Notes: generated by a model from the sequence alone, not told the origin. A DNA stretch of 64,000 nt from Rhizobium sp. 11515TR (GCF_002277895.1 NZ_CP022998.1:124001-188000); one strand, 5' to 3'. Counted from the stretch's first letter, positions 17,708 to 27,404 are shown. Translations and numbers: made by a program.

Positions 17708-18910
17708 ATGACATCGGCTGTTTCGGATACTCAGGCAAACAAGCAGGCCGGGCCGCTGATCGTGCATGTCGTGCGCCAGTTCCTGCCGAACAAGGGCGGT
17801 CTTGAAGACGTCGTTGCCAATCTGTGCCGCCAGCTGGTTTCTCGCGGCTATCGCGTGCGCGTCGTCACCTGCAACAGCCTGTTTTCCGATCCCAGCCGGG
17901 AACTTGCCGAAAGCGAGACAATCGACGGCATCGAAATCGTCCGCATTCCCTGGTCCGGCTCCAGCCGCTATCCGCTGGCGCCCAAGGTCTTTCGCCATCT
18001 GGCCGATGCCGACCTCGTTCATGTCCACGCCGTCGATTTCTTCTTCGATGCGCTGGCCTGGGGCAAGCTGATGCACGGACGGCCCATGGTCGCCACCACC
18101 CATGGCGGCTTCTTCCACACGCAGAAATATGCGGTCATCAAGAAGGTCTGGTTCAACACGGCAACGCGGCTGTCCGCACTCGGCTATGCCTCTCTCATCT
18201 GCTGCAGCCAATCCGACGCGCGGCTCTTTGCGCAGATTGCCGAAAGTCGCGTCCACCTGATCGAAAACGGCGCCGATGTCGGCAAGTTTTCCAATTGCGC
18301 TGCCCTGGAAGCGCGCCGCCGCATCGTCACCATAGGCCGTTTCTCGGTCAATAAGCGGCTCGATCACCTGCTCGACGTCATGAAGGTGCTGGCAGGCCGT
18401 CATGAGGACTGGCATCTCGACATTATCGGCGCCGAATCGGATCTCGACCGGGCAACGCTGGAAAAGGAAATTGCCGTTCGCAATCTGGAACGCAATGTCG
18501 CGCTGCATGTCTCGATCGACGAAGGCTCCATCCGCAACATCATCGCCCGCGCATCGCTCTTCGCCTCGGCCTCCGAGTACGAAGGCTTCGGTCTGGTGGC
18601 GATCGAAGCGATGAGCGCCGGCCTGCTGCCGGTGCTGAACGCCAACGAAGCCTATAAGGCGATGGCCGAAACCCACCCGGCCCTCATGCTCTCGGATTTC
18701 TCCGATCCCGAAGCCGCCGCCGATGCGCTGACCGCCGCGTTCGAGCGCCTGCAGGGCGACGACCTAAGCCTGCGACAGGAGCTGTTGCGCGATGCCCGCG
18801 CCTATGCCTGGGACGAGGTCGCCCAGCGCTATATGGACATCTATGCCGAAACCCTGACCCCGAAGGGCAAGTCGCCTCAGCTCCTGCGCCACCGTGGCCA
18901 GGTGGCATAA
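17708..18910 (+). CDS. glycosyltransferase family 4 (GT-B)
   Basis: A 400-residue retaining glycosyltransferase. The N-terminal domain has the acceptor-side glycine loop in VVRQFLPNKGGLEDVVANL, and the C-terminal donor domain begins with a RRIVTIGRFSVNKR segment and holds the EGFGLVAIEAMSAG signature that contacts the nucleotide-sugar. It transfers a hexose or similar sugar onto a polysaccharide or glycolipid acceptor at the cytoplasmic face. It converges with a GT2 gene (34-bp overlap) and lies close to a Wzx-like flippase and a large hydrolase, so surface-polysaccharide assembly is likely. Confidence 0.9.
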   Translation: MTSAVSDTQANKQAGPLIVHVVRQFLPNKGGLEDVVANLCRQLVSRGYRVRVVTCNSLFSDPSRELAESETIDGIEIVRIPWSGSSRYPLAPKVFRHLADADLVHVHAVDFFFDALAWGKLMHGRPMVATTHGGFFHTQKYAVIKKVWFNTATRLSALGYASLICCSQSDARLFAQIAESRVHLIENGADVGKFSNCAALEARRRIVTIGRFSVNKRLDHLLDVMKVLAGRHEDWHLDIIGAESDLDRATLEKEIAVRNLERNVALHVSIDEGSIRNIIARASLFASASEYEGFGLVAIEAMSAGLLPVLNANEAYKAMAETHPALMLSDFSDPEAAADALTAAFERLQGDDLSLRQELLRDARAYAWDEVAQRYMDIYAETLTPKGKSPQLLRHRGQVA

Positions 18911-19731
18911 CCTTCCAGAATGCCGATGAGCCAGGCCCGCTTGTAGCGGGCGGCATCGCCATTGAAGCGCGCCAGCGCCGCCAGCCAGCCGGCGGCCGGG
19001 CGAAACAGCCGGTAGCCGACATAATACAAGGGAAACGCTTGCTTGCGCATCAGCGCGCCGAAGCCGCGTCCGTATTTGCGTGCACGCTCCACCTGCCGTG
19101 GGCCATATTCGCTGGTGACCTGATCGTGGTGGACGATCAATTCCGGGAAGAACATCGCTTGTCTGCCGGCGCCAAGCGCGCGCAGCAGGAAATCCGCCTC
19201 TTCGCCACTCTGGAACGGCGATTCCGAACCGACGCCGAGATCCTCGTCGAAACCGCCGATATCGGCCAATGCGGCACGGCGCACGAAGATGCCATTGGAA
19301 TTGCCGCACTTCAGATAGTTCCACCGGGTCAGCGCAAGCCGCGTCTCGCCCGTCGGGCTGACGGAGGCAAGACCTTCGGCATCGAGCGTTCGGCCGGTGA
19401 CGATCGCGAGGTCGGGGTGCTCGGCAAACAAAGTCGCGGCCGTCGAAAGCGTATCGGCCTCGTACCAGCAATCATCGTCGGGAAAACAGACGTAATCGCC
19501 TGCCGCGACGGCCATGCCGTTGTTGCGCGCCCGCGAAAGTCCCTTCGGCGAACGCACATGGCGAATGAGGAAGGAGGGAGAAAAGCGTCCGATAAGCTCG
19601 TGCAGCCGGTCGTCGAGATTCTGATCGACGACGATGACCTCGAAATCCTTATGACTCTGCCCCACCAGCGAACGGAATAGCCGTTCCAGCTGATCGAACC
19701 GATCGATCGTGCAGACGATGAGGCTGAACAA
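18877..19731 (-). CDS. glycosyltransferase family 2 (GT-A)
   Basis: An inverting GT-A glycosyltransferase of about 284 residues, with the nucleotide-binding region SLIVCTIDRFDQLERL, the metal-binding FPDDDCWYE (DxD type) and the downstream acceptor/base segment QSGEEADFLLRALGAG. I prefer a TTG start at 19729-19731 because GGAGGG sits five bases before it; a GTG at 19746 would add five residues. Its 3' end overlaps the convergent GT4 gene by 34 bp. It probably adds one sugar of the oligosaccharide handled by the neighbouring flippase. Confidence 0.88.
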   Translation of the reverse strand: MFSLIVCTIDRFDQLERLFRSLVGQSHKDFEVIVVDQNLDDRLHELIGRFSPSFLIRHVRSPKGLSRARNNGMAVAAGDYVCFPDDDCWYEADTLSTAATLFAEHPDLAIVTGRTLDAEGLASVSPTGETRLALTRWNYLKCGNSNGIFVRRAALADIGGFDEDLGVGSESPFQSGEEADFLLRALGAGRQAMFFPELIVHHDQVTSEYGPRQVERARKYGRGFGALMRKQAFPLYYVGYRLFRPAAGWLAALARFNGDAARYKRAWLIGILEGYATWPRWRRS

Positions 19732-19920
19732 TGAGACCCTCCGCACAAGCCTTGGGAGCGGCCAATATCAGAGAGAAAGAATATTAGCCGAAGTAAAAAA
19801 TGAACTTAGCGCAGCATTAAACCCTAAATATTAAGGCATATGAAATAGAGCTGACGCTATCTCCACGAAAAGCCGGACATGTGCGGTAGGTTCCGGCAAT
19901 TTGAGGAACGGTCTATCTTC

Positions 19921-21435
19921 ATGACGAAGAGCATAATGACAAATTCGGTTTTGAACGCGGCGGCGGGATTGACCCTGCTTGCGACCGGCTTTGCATGTTC
20001 GATCATAGCGGCGCGCCTGCTAGGTCCTGAGGCAAACGGCATCATCGCCTTTTCCCTTTGGCTGACGACGACGGGAGCGCTGATCGCGGAGCTCGGCGCC
20101 GGCGTTACCCTGCTGCGCATTCTGCCCCAACTGAAGGGGAACGGCTATTCGACCGAAGAACGGCTTGGTTTTGCCGCGTATCTTCTGCAGCCGACGATTC
20201 TCGCAACCGTGATCCTGCTTGCAGGCTACGCCGCCTATTATTGGGATACGGAGCGGCTGCATTGGGCGGGCGATGCATCTGAAGTCATTGCCATAACGGG
20301 CGTATTCTTCGTTCTTCAGTCTCTCGGCGCCTACAGCAAGAACTATCTGATCGGCGAGCAGCAAGTCGGCGCTTTCCTGCGCATCACCATAATAAGTTCG
20401 GCGCTGCAGCTCGTTACCGTCCTTGCGGGAGCGATCTTCTTCGGCGTCAGCGGCGCGCTCGCCGGCTATGCGATTGGGCAGCTGCCGATGTTCATCGCGA
20501 CGCTTCGGATTGCGATCGCGCGCAAGAACAGTTGCGGCGTCGGCCTTTCCGCTCTCATCGGCTCGTCGCTTATCCTCTCGATCGAACTCATCAACAGCTC
20601 GATCTTCCTCAATCGCATCGAACTCGTCTTCCTGCAGCGCTATTGGGGCATCGAAGCGGTCGGCTTTTATGCCGTCGGCCTGTCGCTCGCCAATCTGGCA
20701 CTGCAGCTGCCGGTGCAGTTGAGCGGCAGCCTTCTGCCCTATTATTCCGAACAGATGCATGCCCGGGCATCGGACAAGCTGCCGGTCGAGGTCTTTGCCG
20801 GCGTGGCGCGCAGCATAGCCTATATCACCCTGCCGATGAGCTTCGGACTTGCCGCCATTTCGCCAGAGCTTGTCGTGACGATCTTCGGCCCGGCCTTTGC
20901 GCCAAGCGGCGGCATGGTGGCGCTGCTGTCCTTGACCGCGGTGCCCTATGTCTTCATGCAGATTTGCACGCAATATCTTTATTCGCTGGATCGCGTGCGC
21001 GAACGCACCGTCCTCGGCGTCATCGCCAGCGTCATCATGGTCATCGGCTGCGTCATCGCCGTACCCTTTTTCGGAGGCGAGGGTGCGGCACTCGTCCGTC
21101 TGCTCGCCTTTGTCGCCCTGTGCCTGATGACGGTACGCCGCATGGAATTCGAAGGATCGACGCACGGTATGCTCATCAACCTTGCAAAAGTCACGGTTGC
21201 TGCCATTCTGTGTGCGGTTGCAGGCTATGGTTTCGTTCAGGCGCTGACCGGTGTCGCAGGTCTCGTAGGCGCCATCATCGCCGGCGCTCTAGCCTATGGC
21301 ATTGCGCTCAGAATGCTGAAAGCCGTTCCAGCCGAAGATATCGAGGTCATGCAGAAGATCGCGACGCGGTTGCCTGCACGTATCAATCCGATTGCCACTC
21401 AGGCTCTGGCCCTATTGGCCCCACGCCGAATGTGA
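19921..21435 (+). CDS. Wzx/MOP-family oligosaccharide flippase-like membrane protein
   Basis: A protein of about 504 residues with 12 to 14 hydrophobic helices across its whole length and the LARLLGPEANGIIAF-like start of polysaccharide transport proteins (AARLLGPEANGIIAFSL). It belongs to the MOP superfamily that moves lipid-linked sugar units across the inner membrane. The ATG at 19921 follows GAGGAA; an earlier ATG at 19879 and a later one at 19936 are alternatives. The 3' end is 10 bp before the tandem-hydrolase gene, so both form one transcript. The AT-rich 19732-19920 gap is shared with the divergent GT2 gene and probably holds both promoters. Confidence 0.85.
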   Translation: MTKSIMTNSVLNAAAGLTLLATGFACSIIAARLLGPEANGIIAFSLWLTTTGALIAELGAGVTLLRILPQLKGNGYSTEERLGFAAYLLQPTILATVILLAGYAAYYWDTERLHWAGDASEVIAITGVFFVLQSLGAYSKNYLIGEQQVGAFLRITIISSALQLVTVLAGAIFFGVSGALAGYAIGQLPMFIATLRIAIARKNSCGVGLSALIGSSLILSIELINSSIFLNRIELVFLQRYWGIEAVGFYAVGLSLANLALQLPVQLSGSLLPYYSEQMHARASDKLPVEVFAGVARSIAYITLPMSFGLAAISPELVVTIFGPAFAPSGGMVALLSLTAVPYVFMQICTQYLYSLDRVRERTVLGVIASVIMVIGCVIAVPFFGGEGAALVRLLAFVALCLMTVRRMEFEGSTHGMLINLAKVTVAAILCAVAGYGFVQALTGVAGLVGAIIAGALAYGIALRMLKAVPAEDIEVMQKIATRLPARINPIATQALALLAPRRM

Positions 21436-21445
21436 GGAGACTAGC

Positions 21446-23236
21446 ATGGCTGGTTGGGGAGCCGCCGAGGAAAAAGACAAAGGAAGGCCGTCAAGATCGG
21501 CAGCGGCCCCGGTAACCTTCGCCGGAACGGTCGGCCTGTTCACATCGGCCATGGCACCGTCACGCAACACCGCCGTCCTGTTTCTCAGCCCCTGGGGCTT
21601 CGAGGAAATGTGCGTACGCAAGTTCTGGCGGATTCTGGCTGAGGATCTTGCCGATATCGGCATTGCCAGTCTTCGCTTCGATTATGCCGGTACGGGTGAT
21701 GCGCTTGACGTGGCCGATGAAGGCGAGGGTCTGGAGCCGTGGCATGAAACCGCCCTCGCGGCAGCGGCAAAACTGAAAGCGCTTTCCGGCTGCGAGCGGT
21801 TGGTTCTCGTCAGCCAGGGGCTTGGCGGAACCATTGCCGCCACGCTCGCCGAACGGCTTGACGGCATTGACGGCGTCGCCTTTCTTGCACCCGTCGTTTC
21901 AGGCCGCGCCTATCTTCGCGAACTGAACGTCTGGTCGAAGATGATCGATGAGAGCATGGGCCTTTCCGAAGCGCAGCGTCAGACCGAGGGCGTCACGGTC
22001 GCCAGCCTGCGCATGCCTGATAGTGCCGCCGATGCGGTGAAAAAGCTGAACCTCATGACGCTGGATCGGCTCGCGACACCGAATTGCCAGGTACTGACGC
22101 GCCCGGGCCGCCCCGGAGACTCCGACTTTGCGCACCATCTGAAAACGCTCGGCCCCGAGGTTACGCAGACTTCCTACGACGGTTACGACGATCTCGTCTC
22201 GAACCCGACCATCGCCACCATGCCAGCCGAAACCGGCCGGAAAATAGTCGAATGGGTACAGTCGGTCGCCGCCAAAACCGGTGAGGCCACATCGACCGAT
22301 CTTACACCGCCGGTCGCGGAACCTCTGATCGGCGGAGGCTTTCGCGAAAGGCCGCTGCGTTTCGGCGCGGACAACCGCCTGTTCGGCATTCTCTGCGAGC
22401 CCGAAGGTGCCCGAAAGGGCGCGACCGCACTGCTCCTGACGACAGCCTATGACAGACATGCCGGCTGGGGCCGGATGTCGGTCACCATGGCGCGTGCGCT
22501 CGCTCGCGACGGCATTGCATCCCTGCGTTTCGATACGGCCAATGTCGGCGACAGCCCGCCGCTTTCCGGGGCACCCGAGCAGGTGCTCTATTCCCGTGAC
22601 CAGCATCGGGATGTCGCCGAAGCGCTGGACATGCTGGAGAAGCGGGGCCTGCTGCCGGCCTATGTGGTAGGACGCTGCAGCGGCGGCTATCTCGCCTTTC
22701 AGGCAGCGTTACGCGATGCGCGCTGCCGCGGCCTCATCACGGTCAATCCCTACAGCTTCCATTGGGACGAGAGCCGATCGGTCGATGAAGCGCTGCGCTT
22801 CGCTCCCCGATCGCTCGAAACCTACGGGCGCAAGCTTCTGCAGATGGAAACGCTGAAGCGGCTCTTCGGCGGCCAGATCGATGCAAGGAGCGCCATATGC
22901 AACATGGCGACCGGGTTCGGTCGGCGGGCGATACGAACGGTTCGCCAGCTGCTCGGCACGTTCCCCATCTTCGCTGCGGCTCAAGGACCTGTGCTGGGTG
23001 GTTTCCGCACGCTTGCCAAACGCGGCGTCGACATGTCTCTGATCTACAGCGCCCATGATATCGGCCTCGATCATCTGCATGACCAGTTCGGCGAGAACGG
23101 CGCGGGCCTGAAGCATTTTCCGGACATACGCCTCACCATCATTCCCGAGGCCGACCACAATCTGACGCCGCCCTATGCGCGCAAGGTCTATCTGAGAGAG
23201 GTCAGGGAGATGGGCCTGAGGCTCGCCAACCGATGA
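21446..23236 (+). CDS. tandem two-domain alpha/beta hydrolase
   Basis: A 596-residue protein with two alpha/beta-hydrolase domains in tandem. Domain 1 (about 40-275) has the fold but its elbow reads SQGLGG (123-128), so the nucleophile position is Gly125 and the domain should be inactive. Domain 2 (about 300-590) has the elbow GRCSGG with Cys411 as nucleophile and a late EADHNLTPPY carrying a His. There is no signal peptide. GAGGAG precedes ATG 21446. It is co-transcribed with the Wzx-like flippase. Paired hydrolases also occur next to exosortase and exopolysaccharide loci, so it may handle acyl or other ester groups on the carrier-linked sugar. The substrate is unknown. Confidence 0.82.
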   Translation: MAGWGAAEEKDKGRPSRSAAAPVTFAGTVGLFTSAMAPSRNTAVLFLSPWGFEEMCVRKFWRILAEDLADIGIASLRFDYAGTGDALDVADEGEGLEPWHETALAAAAKLKALSGCERLVLVSQGLGGTIAATLAERLDGIDGVAFLAPVVSGRAYLRELNVWSKMIDESMGLSEAQRQTEGVTVASLRMPDSAADAVKKLNLMTLDRLATPNCQVLTRPGRPGDSDFAHHLKTLGPEVTQTSYDGYDDLVSNPTIATMPAETGRKIVEWVQSVAAKTGEATSTDLTPPVAEPLIGGGFRERPLRFGADNRLFGILCEPEGARKGATALLLTTAYDRHAGWGRMSVTMARALARDGIASLRFDTANVGDSPPLSGAPEQVLYSRDQHRDVAEALDMLEKRGLLPAYVVGRCSGGYLAFQAALRDARCRGLITVNPYSFHWDESRSVDEALRFAPRSLETYGRKLLQMETLKRLFGGQIDARSAICNMATGFGRRAIRTVRQLLGTFPIFAAAQGPVLGGFRTLAKRGVDMSLIYSAHDIGLDHLHDQFGENGAGLKHFPDIRLTIIPEADHNLTPPYARKVYLREVREMGLRLANR

Positions 23237-23299
23237 TCCACTGGCTGGAAAATCGCCGGAAATGTTCGCCATATCCGACACTTGCTGTATAGTCGCCCC

Positions 23300-23968
23300 A
23301 TGAGGCTCCTGATCGTCGAAGACAACCGCGAACTGGCGTCCTGGCTCGGCAAGGCGCTGCGTCAGGCACAGTATGTCGTCGACATCGCTTATGATGGCGA
23401 AGATGCCGAGCACATGCTGAAAGTGGCGGCCTATGCCATCGTCATCCTCGATCTGTCGCTGCCGAAAATGGACGGGCTGACGCTGCTGAAGCGGCTGCGC
23501 CAGAGCGGCAACAAGGTGCCGGTCATCATCCTGACGGCCAATGCCAGTCTCGATGGCCGTGTTGCCGGCCTCGACAGCGGCGCTGACGATTACCTCGCCA
23601 AGCCTTTCGAGATTGCCGAGCTGGAAGCCCGCATACGTGCGGCCGTCCGCCGCGGTCACGACCGCGCCGCCCCGGAGATCGCCGTCGGTGACCTGGTATT
23701 CGATGGCGGCACGCGGCAATTCTATCTGGCCGGCGAATCTCTGGCGTTGACGCCGCGCGAACATGCCGTGCTCGAACATCTCGTCATGAAAGCCGGTACG
23801 ACGGTCACCAAGGCGACGCTCTCGGAAAGCGTCTTCGGCTTTGACGATCTCGCCGACACCAGCGCCATCGAGATCTATGTGCATCGCGTCCGCAAGAAGC
23901 TCGAAGGCAGCTCCGTACAGATCGCGACGCTGCGCGGCCTGGGTTACCTCCTCCGCCATGCGCAATGA
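23300..23968 (+). CDS. OmpR-family response regulator (TctD/QseB-like)
   Basis: A 222-residue response regulator: receiver domain with phospho-acceptor Asp51 (VILDLSLPKMDG) and Lys in DDYLAKPFEIAEL, then an OmpR-type winged helix (TSAIEIYVHRVRKKLEGS, RGLGYLL). The ATG at 23300 gives the canonical MRLLIVEDN start. It overlaps the downstream kinase gene by 11 bp. Its closest-looking class is the TctD/QseB group that controls carboxylate uptake and efflux systems; no tricarboxylate transporter is adjacent, so the target is open. Confidence 0.92.
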   Translation: MRLLIVEDNRELASWLGKALRQAQYVVDIAYDGEDAEHMLKVAAYAIVILDLSLPKMDGLTLLKRLRQSGNKVPVIILTANASLDGRVAGLDSGADDYLAKPFEIAELEARIRAAVRRGHDRAAPEIAVGDLVFDGGTRQFYLAGESLALTPREHAVLEHLVMKAGTTVTKATLSESVFGFDDLADTSAIEIYVHRVRKKLEGSSVQIATLRGLGYLLRHAQ

Positions 23969-25373
23969 CGAGACGTCTCCATCCAAAGGCCTCGTAAGCC
24001 GCGCCTTGGGCGGGGTAGCCAGTAGTCTTCGCGCGCAGCTGTTTGCCTGGGTCGTGTTGACCTTGATCGGCGCGATCTGCATCAACCTTTATCTAAGCTT
24101 CCGTTCGGCCGATGCGACCGCCGATCTTGTCACCGACCGCACGCTGCTCGCCTCCGCTCGCGTCATCGCGGAAGCGACGCATGTCGACGGAAGCGGCACC
24201 GTGCAGATCGACATTCCGCCGGCTGCGCTGGAAATGTTCGATACCGGCTATGGCGACCGCGTCTTCTATCAGGTGGTCACGGCGTGGGGGAACCTCATCG
24301 CCGGTTTTCCCGATCTGCCACGACCGAAACGGGATTTGAACGGCGAGGACATGACGTTTCGGACCGACGGCGTCCGGGTACTCATGCTGAGCCACCCGGT
24401 TGTTGGCCTCGATCAGGACAGCACGATTTCCGTCACCGTTGCCGTTACCCATAACAGCCAGTATGCCATGCGCCGCAGGCTTTGGCTGTCCGATTTCACC
24501 AAGCAGCTTGCTCTCGTCCTGCTCGCCGGCCTGGTAACCATCATCGGCCTGCAACGCGGCCTTGCCCCTGTACTGCGCCTGCGCGACGCCGTGCGCGAGC
24601 GCGGCCGCCAGCGCCTCGATCCGCTGGACCCTCACATGGTGCAGAACGAGCTTCGGCCGCTCGTCCACGCCCTGAACGATCATATGGAGCGGGTGCAGAA
24701 CCAGATGGCGGCGCAGCGTCGCTTCGTCTCGAACGCCGCCCATCAACTACGCACGCCGCTCGCCCTAATCTCGACGCAAGCAAGCTTTGCTGCGCGCGAG
24801 ACCGACAATATCAAGCGCGACGAGGCGCTGACGGCATTGCGGTCCAGCACGCGGCAAGTGACGCGGCTCGCCAGCCAGCTCCTGACGCTTTCACGCGCCG
24901 AGCCCGGCAGCCGCCGACCACGAAGCGATACGATCGATCTGGCGGAAACGGCCCGGCGCGTGCTGGAAACGCTCGCCGAGGAAGCCCTGCGGCGCAATAT
25001 CGACCTTGGGCTGGAGGCCGGCGAGGCGCCGGTGCATATCGAAGGCGACGGCACCATGCTGCGCGAAATGCTAGTCAATCTCGTCGACAATGCGCTGCGC
25101 TACACGCAGCCTAGCGGCCGCGTAACGGTCGGTGTTGGCCGAGAGGACGATACGGCTCTGCTATGGGTCGAGGACAACGGACCGGGCATCCCGGAAGCCG
25201 AACGCATGCAGGTTTTCGAACGCTTCTATCGCATCATGGGCACCGAGCCGGAAGGCAGCGGCCTGGGGCTCGCCATCGTCCGCGAAGTCGTCGATGGCGC
25301 CGGCGGCTCGGTCACGCTCGGCGACGCGACGGGTGGCGGCCTGCTGGTCCGCGTGCGGCTACCGGCTGTTTGA
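23958..25373 (+). CDS. TctE-like sensor histidine kinase
   Basis: A 471-residue sensor kinase. TM1 is at about 27-47, a periplasmic sensor domain of the 2CSK_N type at about 50-175 and TM2 at about 180-200. A HAMP-like linker follows, then the H-box NAAHQLRTPLAL (His262) and ATPase motifs NLVDNALRYT, VEDNGPGIP and GSGLGLAIV. It starts inside the response-regulator gene, so the pair is translationally coupled. The class often senses citrate or other carboxylates; that remains inference. Confidence 0.92.
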   Translation: MRNDETSPSKGLVSRALGGVASSLRAQLFAWVVLTLIGAICINLYLSFRSADATADLVTDRTLLASARVIAEATHVDGSGTVQIDIPPAALEMFDTGYGDRVFYQVVTAWGNLIAGFPDLPRPKRDLNGEDMTFRTDGVRVLMLSHPVVGLDQDSTISVTVAVTHNSQYAMRRRLWLSDFTKQLALVLLAGLVTIIGLQRGLAPVLRLRDAVRERGRQRLDPLDPHMVQNELRPLVHALNDHMERVQNQMAAQRRFVSNAAHQLRTPLALISTQASFAARETDNIKRDEALTALRSSTRQVTRLASQLLTLSRAEPGSRRPRSDTIDLAETARRVLETLAEEALRRNIDLGLEAGEAPVHIEGDGTMLREMLVNLVDNALRYTQPSGRVTVGVGREDDTALLWVEDNGPGIPEAERMQVFERFYRIMGTEPEGSGLGLAIVREVVDGAGGSVTLGDATGGGLLVRVRLPAV

Positions 25374-25568
25374 GGCACGAGGCCCGGTTGCCCACCACCC
25401 GCCCTCATGGTTCAAGAAGGCCCTTGCAGGCCTCCTCACCATAAGGGCTAACTTTCTGCGCAAGACCGCATGCTAAACTAGCTATACGATGCGGCGCGCA
25501 CTCCATCCTCACACTGAGGAGCGAAGCCTCGAAGGGCGAGGATGGCCCTGTCTTCCGACCAACAAAAA

Positions 25569-25589
25569 GGCCGGGCGAAACGCCCGGCC
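25569..25589 (-). terminator. Rho-independent terminator of the ABC transporter operon
   Basis: GGCCGGGCG-AAA-CGCCCGGCC is a 9-bp perfect stem with a 3-base loop. On the minus strand it is followed by TTTTTGTT, the classic intrinsic terminator layout, 33 bases after the permease stop at 25622. The adjacent 25374-25560 stretch has no gene; it holds a short dispersed repeat around 25500-25545 (TCCTCAC...GAGGAGCG...GGGCGAGGA). Confidence 0.9.
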
Positions 25590-25621
25590 CCTGGCCTTGG
25601 GAGATGCCAGAAAATCGACCC

Positions 25622-26503
25622 TTAATGCGTGTCGAGGCTCTGCTGCGGACGCCAGCGGGTGATGCGGTTCTCGATGAGGGTCATGACGTATTCGGCGCCG
25701 AGCGTCACCACCATCACCAGGATGATCGCGGCATAGAGGCCGGCAGCATCATAGGTGCCCTTGGCGATCGAGATCAGGTAGCCGATGCCGGCCAACGAAC
25801 CGACGAACTCGCCGACGATGGCGCCGATGATGGCGAAGGAGAAGGAAATGTGCAGGCTTGCAAAAATCCAGCTCATCGCCGAGGGCAGGATGACGTTGCG
25901 GGTGACCCGCCAGTTCGAAGCGCCGAGAATGCGGGCATTGGCGATCATGTTGCGGTCGGCTTCACGAACACCCTGAAAGGCATTGGCGAACACCACGAAG
26001 AACACCATGATGAAAGCGAGCGCCACCTTCGACGCCAGGCCGAGACCCATGATCATCACGAAGATCGGCGCGAGAACGACGCGCGGGATCGAATTGATCG
26101 CCTTGATGTAGATCGAGAGGATGTCGGAGGCGAGCTTGTTGCGACCGAGGGCGACGCCGACGAGAACACCAGTCACCGAGCCGATGATAAAGCCGATCAG
26201 CGCTTCTTCCATGGTGACGCCGAGGTGATACCAGAGCGAACCGCTTTCGGTCCCGTCGACGACCCACTCCCAGAGGCGCAGTGCGATGCCGTAAGGGCTC
26301 GAATAGAAGAACGGATCGATCCAGTGCAGGTCGGAGGCGAGCTGCCAGAGGCCGAGGATGGCAAGCAGAATGCCGATCTGCCATGCCTTGACGACATACT
26401 TGCGACGAGCGAGCGCCTTCAGCGCTGCGGCTTCGATTTCCGCGTCCGAGGTGCCGGCGCGGAAGATCGGGGCATTGCCTGCTTCGAGAGCTGTGTTTGC
26501 CAT
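25622..26503 (-). CDS. ABC transporter permease (nitrate/sulfonate/taurine family)
   Basis: A 293-residue inner-membrane permease with about six helices and the EAA-type coupling loop (GVREADRNMIANARILGASN) that docks to the ATPase. It belongs to the SsuC/TauC/NrtB group. The ATG at 26501-26503 is preceded by GGGAGG eight bases away. It is the last gene of the operon binding protein - ATPase - permease and is followed by a strong terminator. Substrate class is set by the binding protein and is not certain (sulfonate, nitrate, pyrimidine precursor or similar). Confidence 0.92.
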   Translation of the reverse strand: MANTALEAGNAPIFRAGTSDAEIEAAALKALARRKYVVKAWQIGILLAILGLWQLASDLHWIDPFFYSSPYGIALRLWEWVVDGTESGSLWYHLGVTMEEALIGFIIGSVTGVLVGVALGRNKLASDILSIYIKAINSIPRVVLAPIFVMIMGLGLASKVALAFIMVFFVVFANAFQGVREADRNMIANARILGASNWRVTRNVILPSAMSWIFASLHISFSFAIIGAIVGEFVGSLAGIGYLISIAKGTYDAAGLYAAIILVMVVTLGAEYVMTLIENRITRWRPQQSLDTH

Positions 26504-26516
26504 GATCAATCCTCCC

Positions 26517-27335
26517 TTATGCCGCTTCCGCGGCACGGCGATAGCTGGTTTCGACCTCTTCGCGCAGGTCGTCCCAGATCGTCTTGCAATAATCGATGAA
26601 GTTCTGCTCGTAGCGGATCTCAGAGACGACGCGCGGGCGCGGCAGGTCGATCGTGTAGACCGATTTGACCGTCGCCGGACCGGCCGTCAGCACATAGACC
26701 TTGTCGGCCAGAGCAACGGCTTCTTCGAGATCGTGCGTCACGAAGACGACCGAAGCTTGGCGCTCCGCCCAGAGCTTCAGCAGCTCCTCATGCATGACCG
26801 TGCGGGTCTGCACGTCTAGCGCCGAGAAGGGCTCGTCCATCAGCAGGATTTCCGGCTCGTTGATGAAGGTCTGCGCCAACGAGACGCGCTTGCGCATGCC
26901 GCCCGAGAGCTGATGCGGATAGTGATGCAGGAACTTGGAAAGGCCGACACGGGCGAGCCAATCCCTGGCCATCTTTTCAGCCTCAGCCTTCGACTTGCCG
27001 CGAAACAGGGGGCCGGCCATGACGTTTTCGATGACATTCTGCCAGGGGAAGAGCGCATCCGTCTGGAAGGCGAAGCCGACACGCCGGTCGATGCCGTCGA
27101 CCGGGCCACCCATCAGGCGGACCTCGCCGGCGCTCGGCTTGGCAAGGCCGGTGACGAGATTGAGCGTCGTCGACTTGCCGCAGCCCGTCGGGCCGACAAC
27201 GGCGACGAATTCGCCGCGCTCGACGGTCATGTTGAAATCGCGCAGTGCGGTCAGCGACTTGCCGGTCGGCGATACGAAACGGCGGCTGACATTGATGAGC
27301 TCGATCGCCGGGGTGCGGCGTTCATCCTGTTGCAT
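26517..27335 (-). CDS. ABC transporter ATP-binding protein (nitrate/sulfonate/taurine family)
   Basis: A 272-residue ABC ATPase: Walker A GPTGCGKST, Q-loop FQTDALFPW, signature LSGGMRKR, Walker B EILLMDEPFSALD and H-loop VFVTHDLEEA. It energises uptake through the permease encoded 13 bp downstream. The ATG at 27333-27335 has AGGATC upstream and avoids an implausible 12-residue extension. Between it and the binding-protein gene is a stable hairpin. Confidence 0.95.
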   Translation of the reverse strand: MQQDERRTPAIELINVSRRFVSPTGKSLTALRDFNMTVERGEFVAVVGPTGCGKSTTLNLVTGLAKPSAGEVRLMGGPVDGIDRRVGFAFQTDALFPWQNVIENVMAGPLFRGKSKAEAEKMARDWLARVGLSKFLHHYPHQLSGGMRKRVSLAQTFINEPEILLMDEPFSALDVQTRTVMHEELLKLWAERQASVVFVTHDLEEAVALADKVYVLTAGPATVKSVYTIDLPRPRVVSEIRYEQNFIDYCKTIWDDLREEVETSYRRAAEAA

Positions 27336-27404
27336 GGTGCTGATCCTGACGCGTGCCTTCAGGGCATGCACGCAAAGCCCAGTGAACTGCGAAGTCTCTA
27401 GAAC

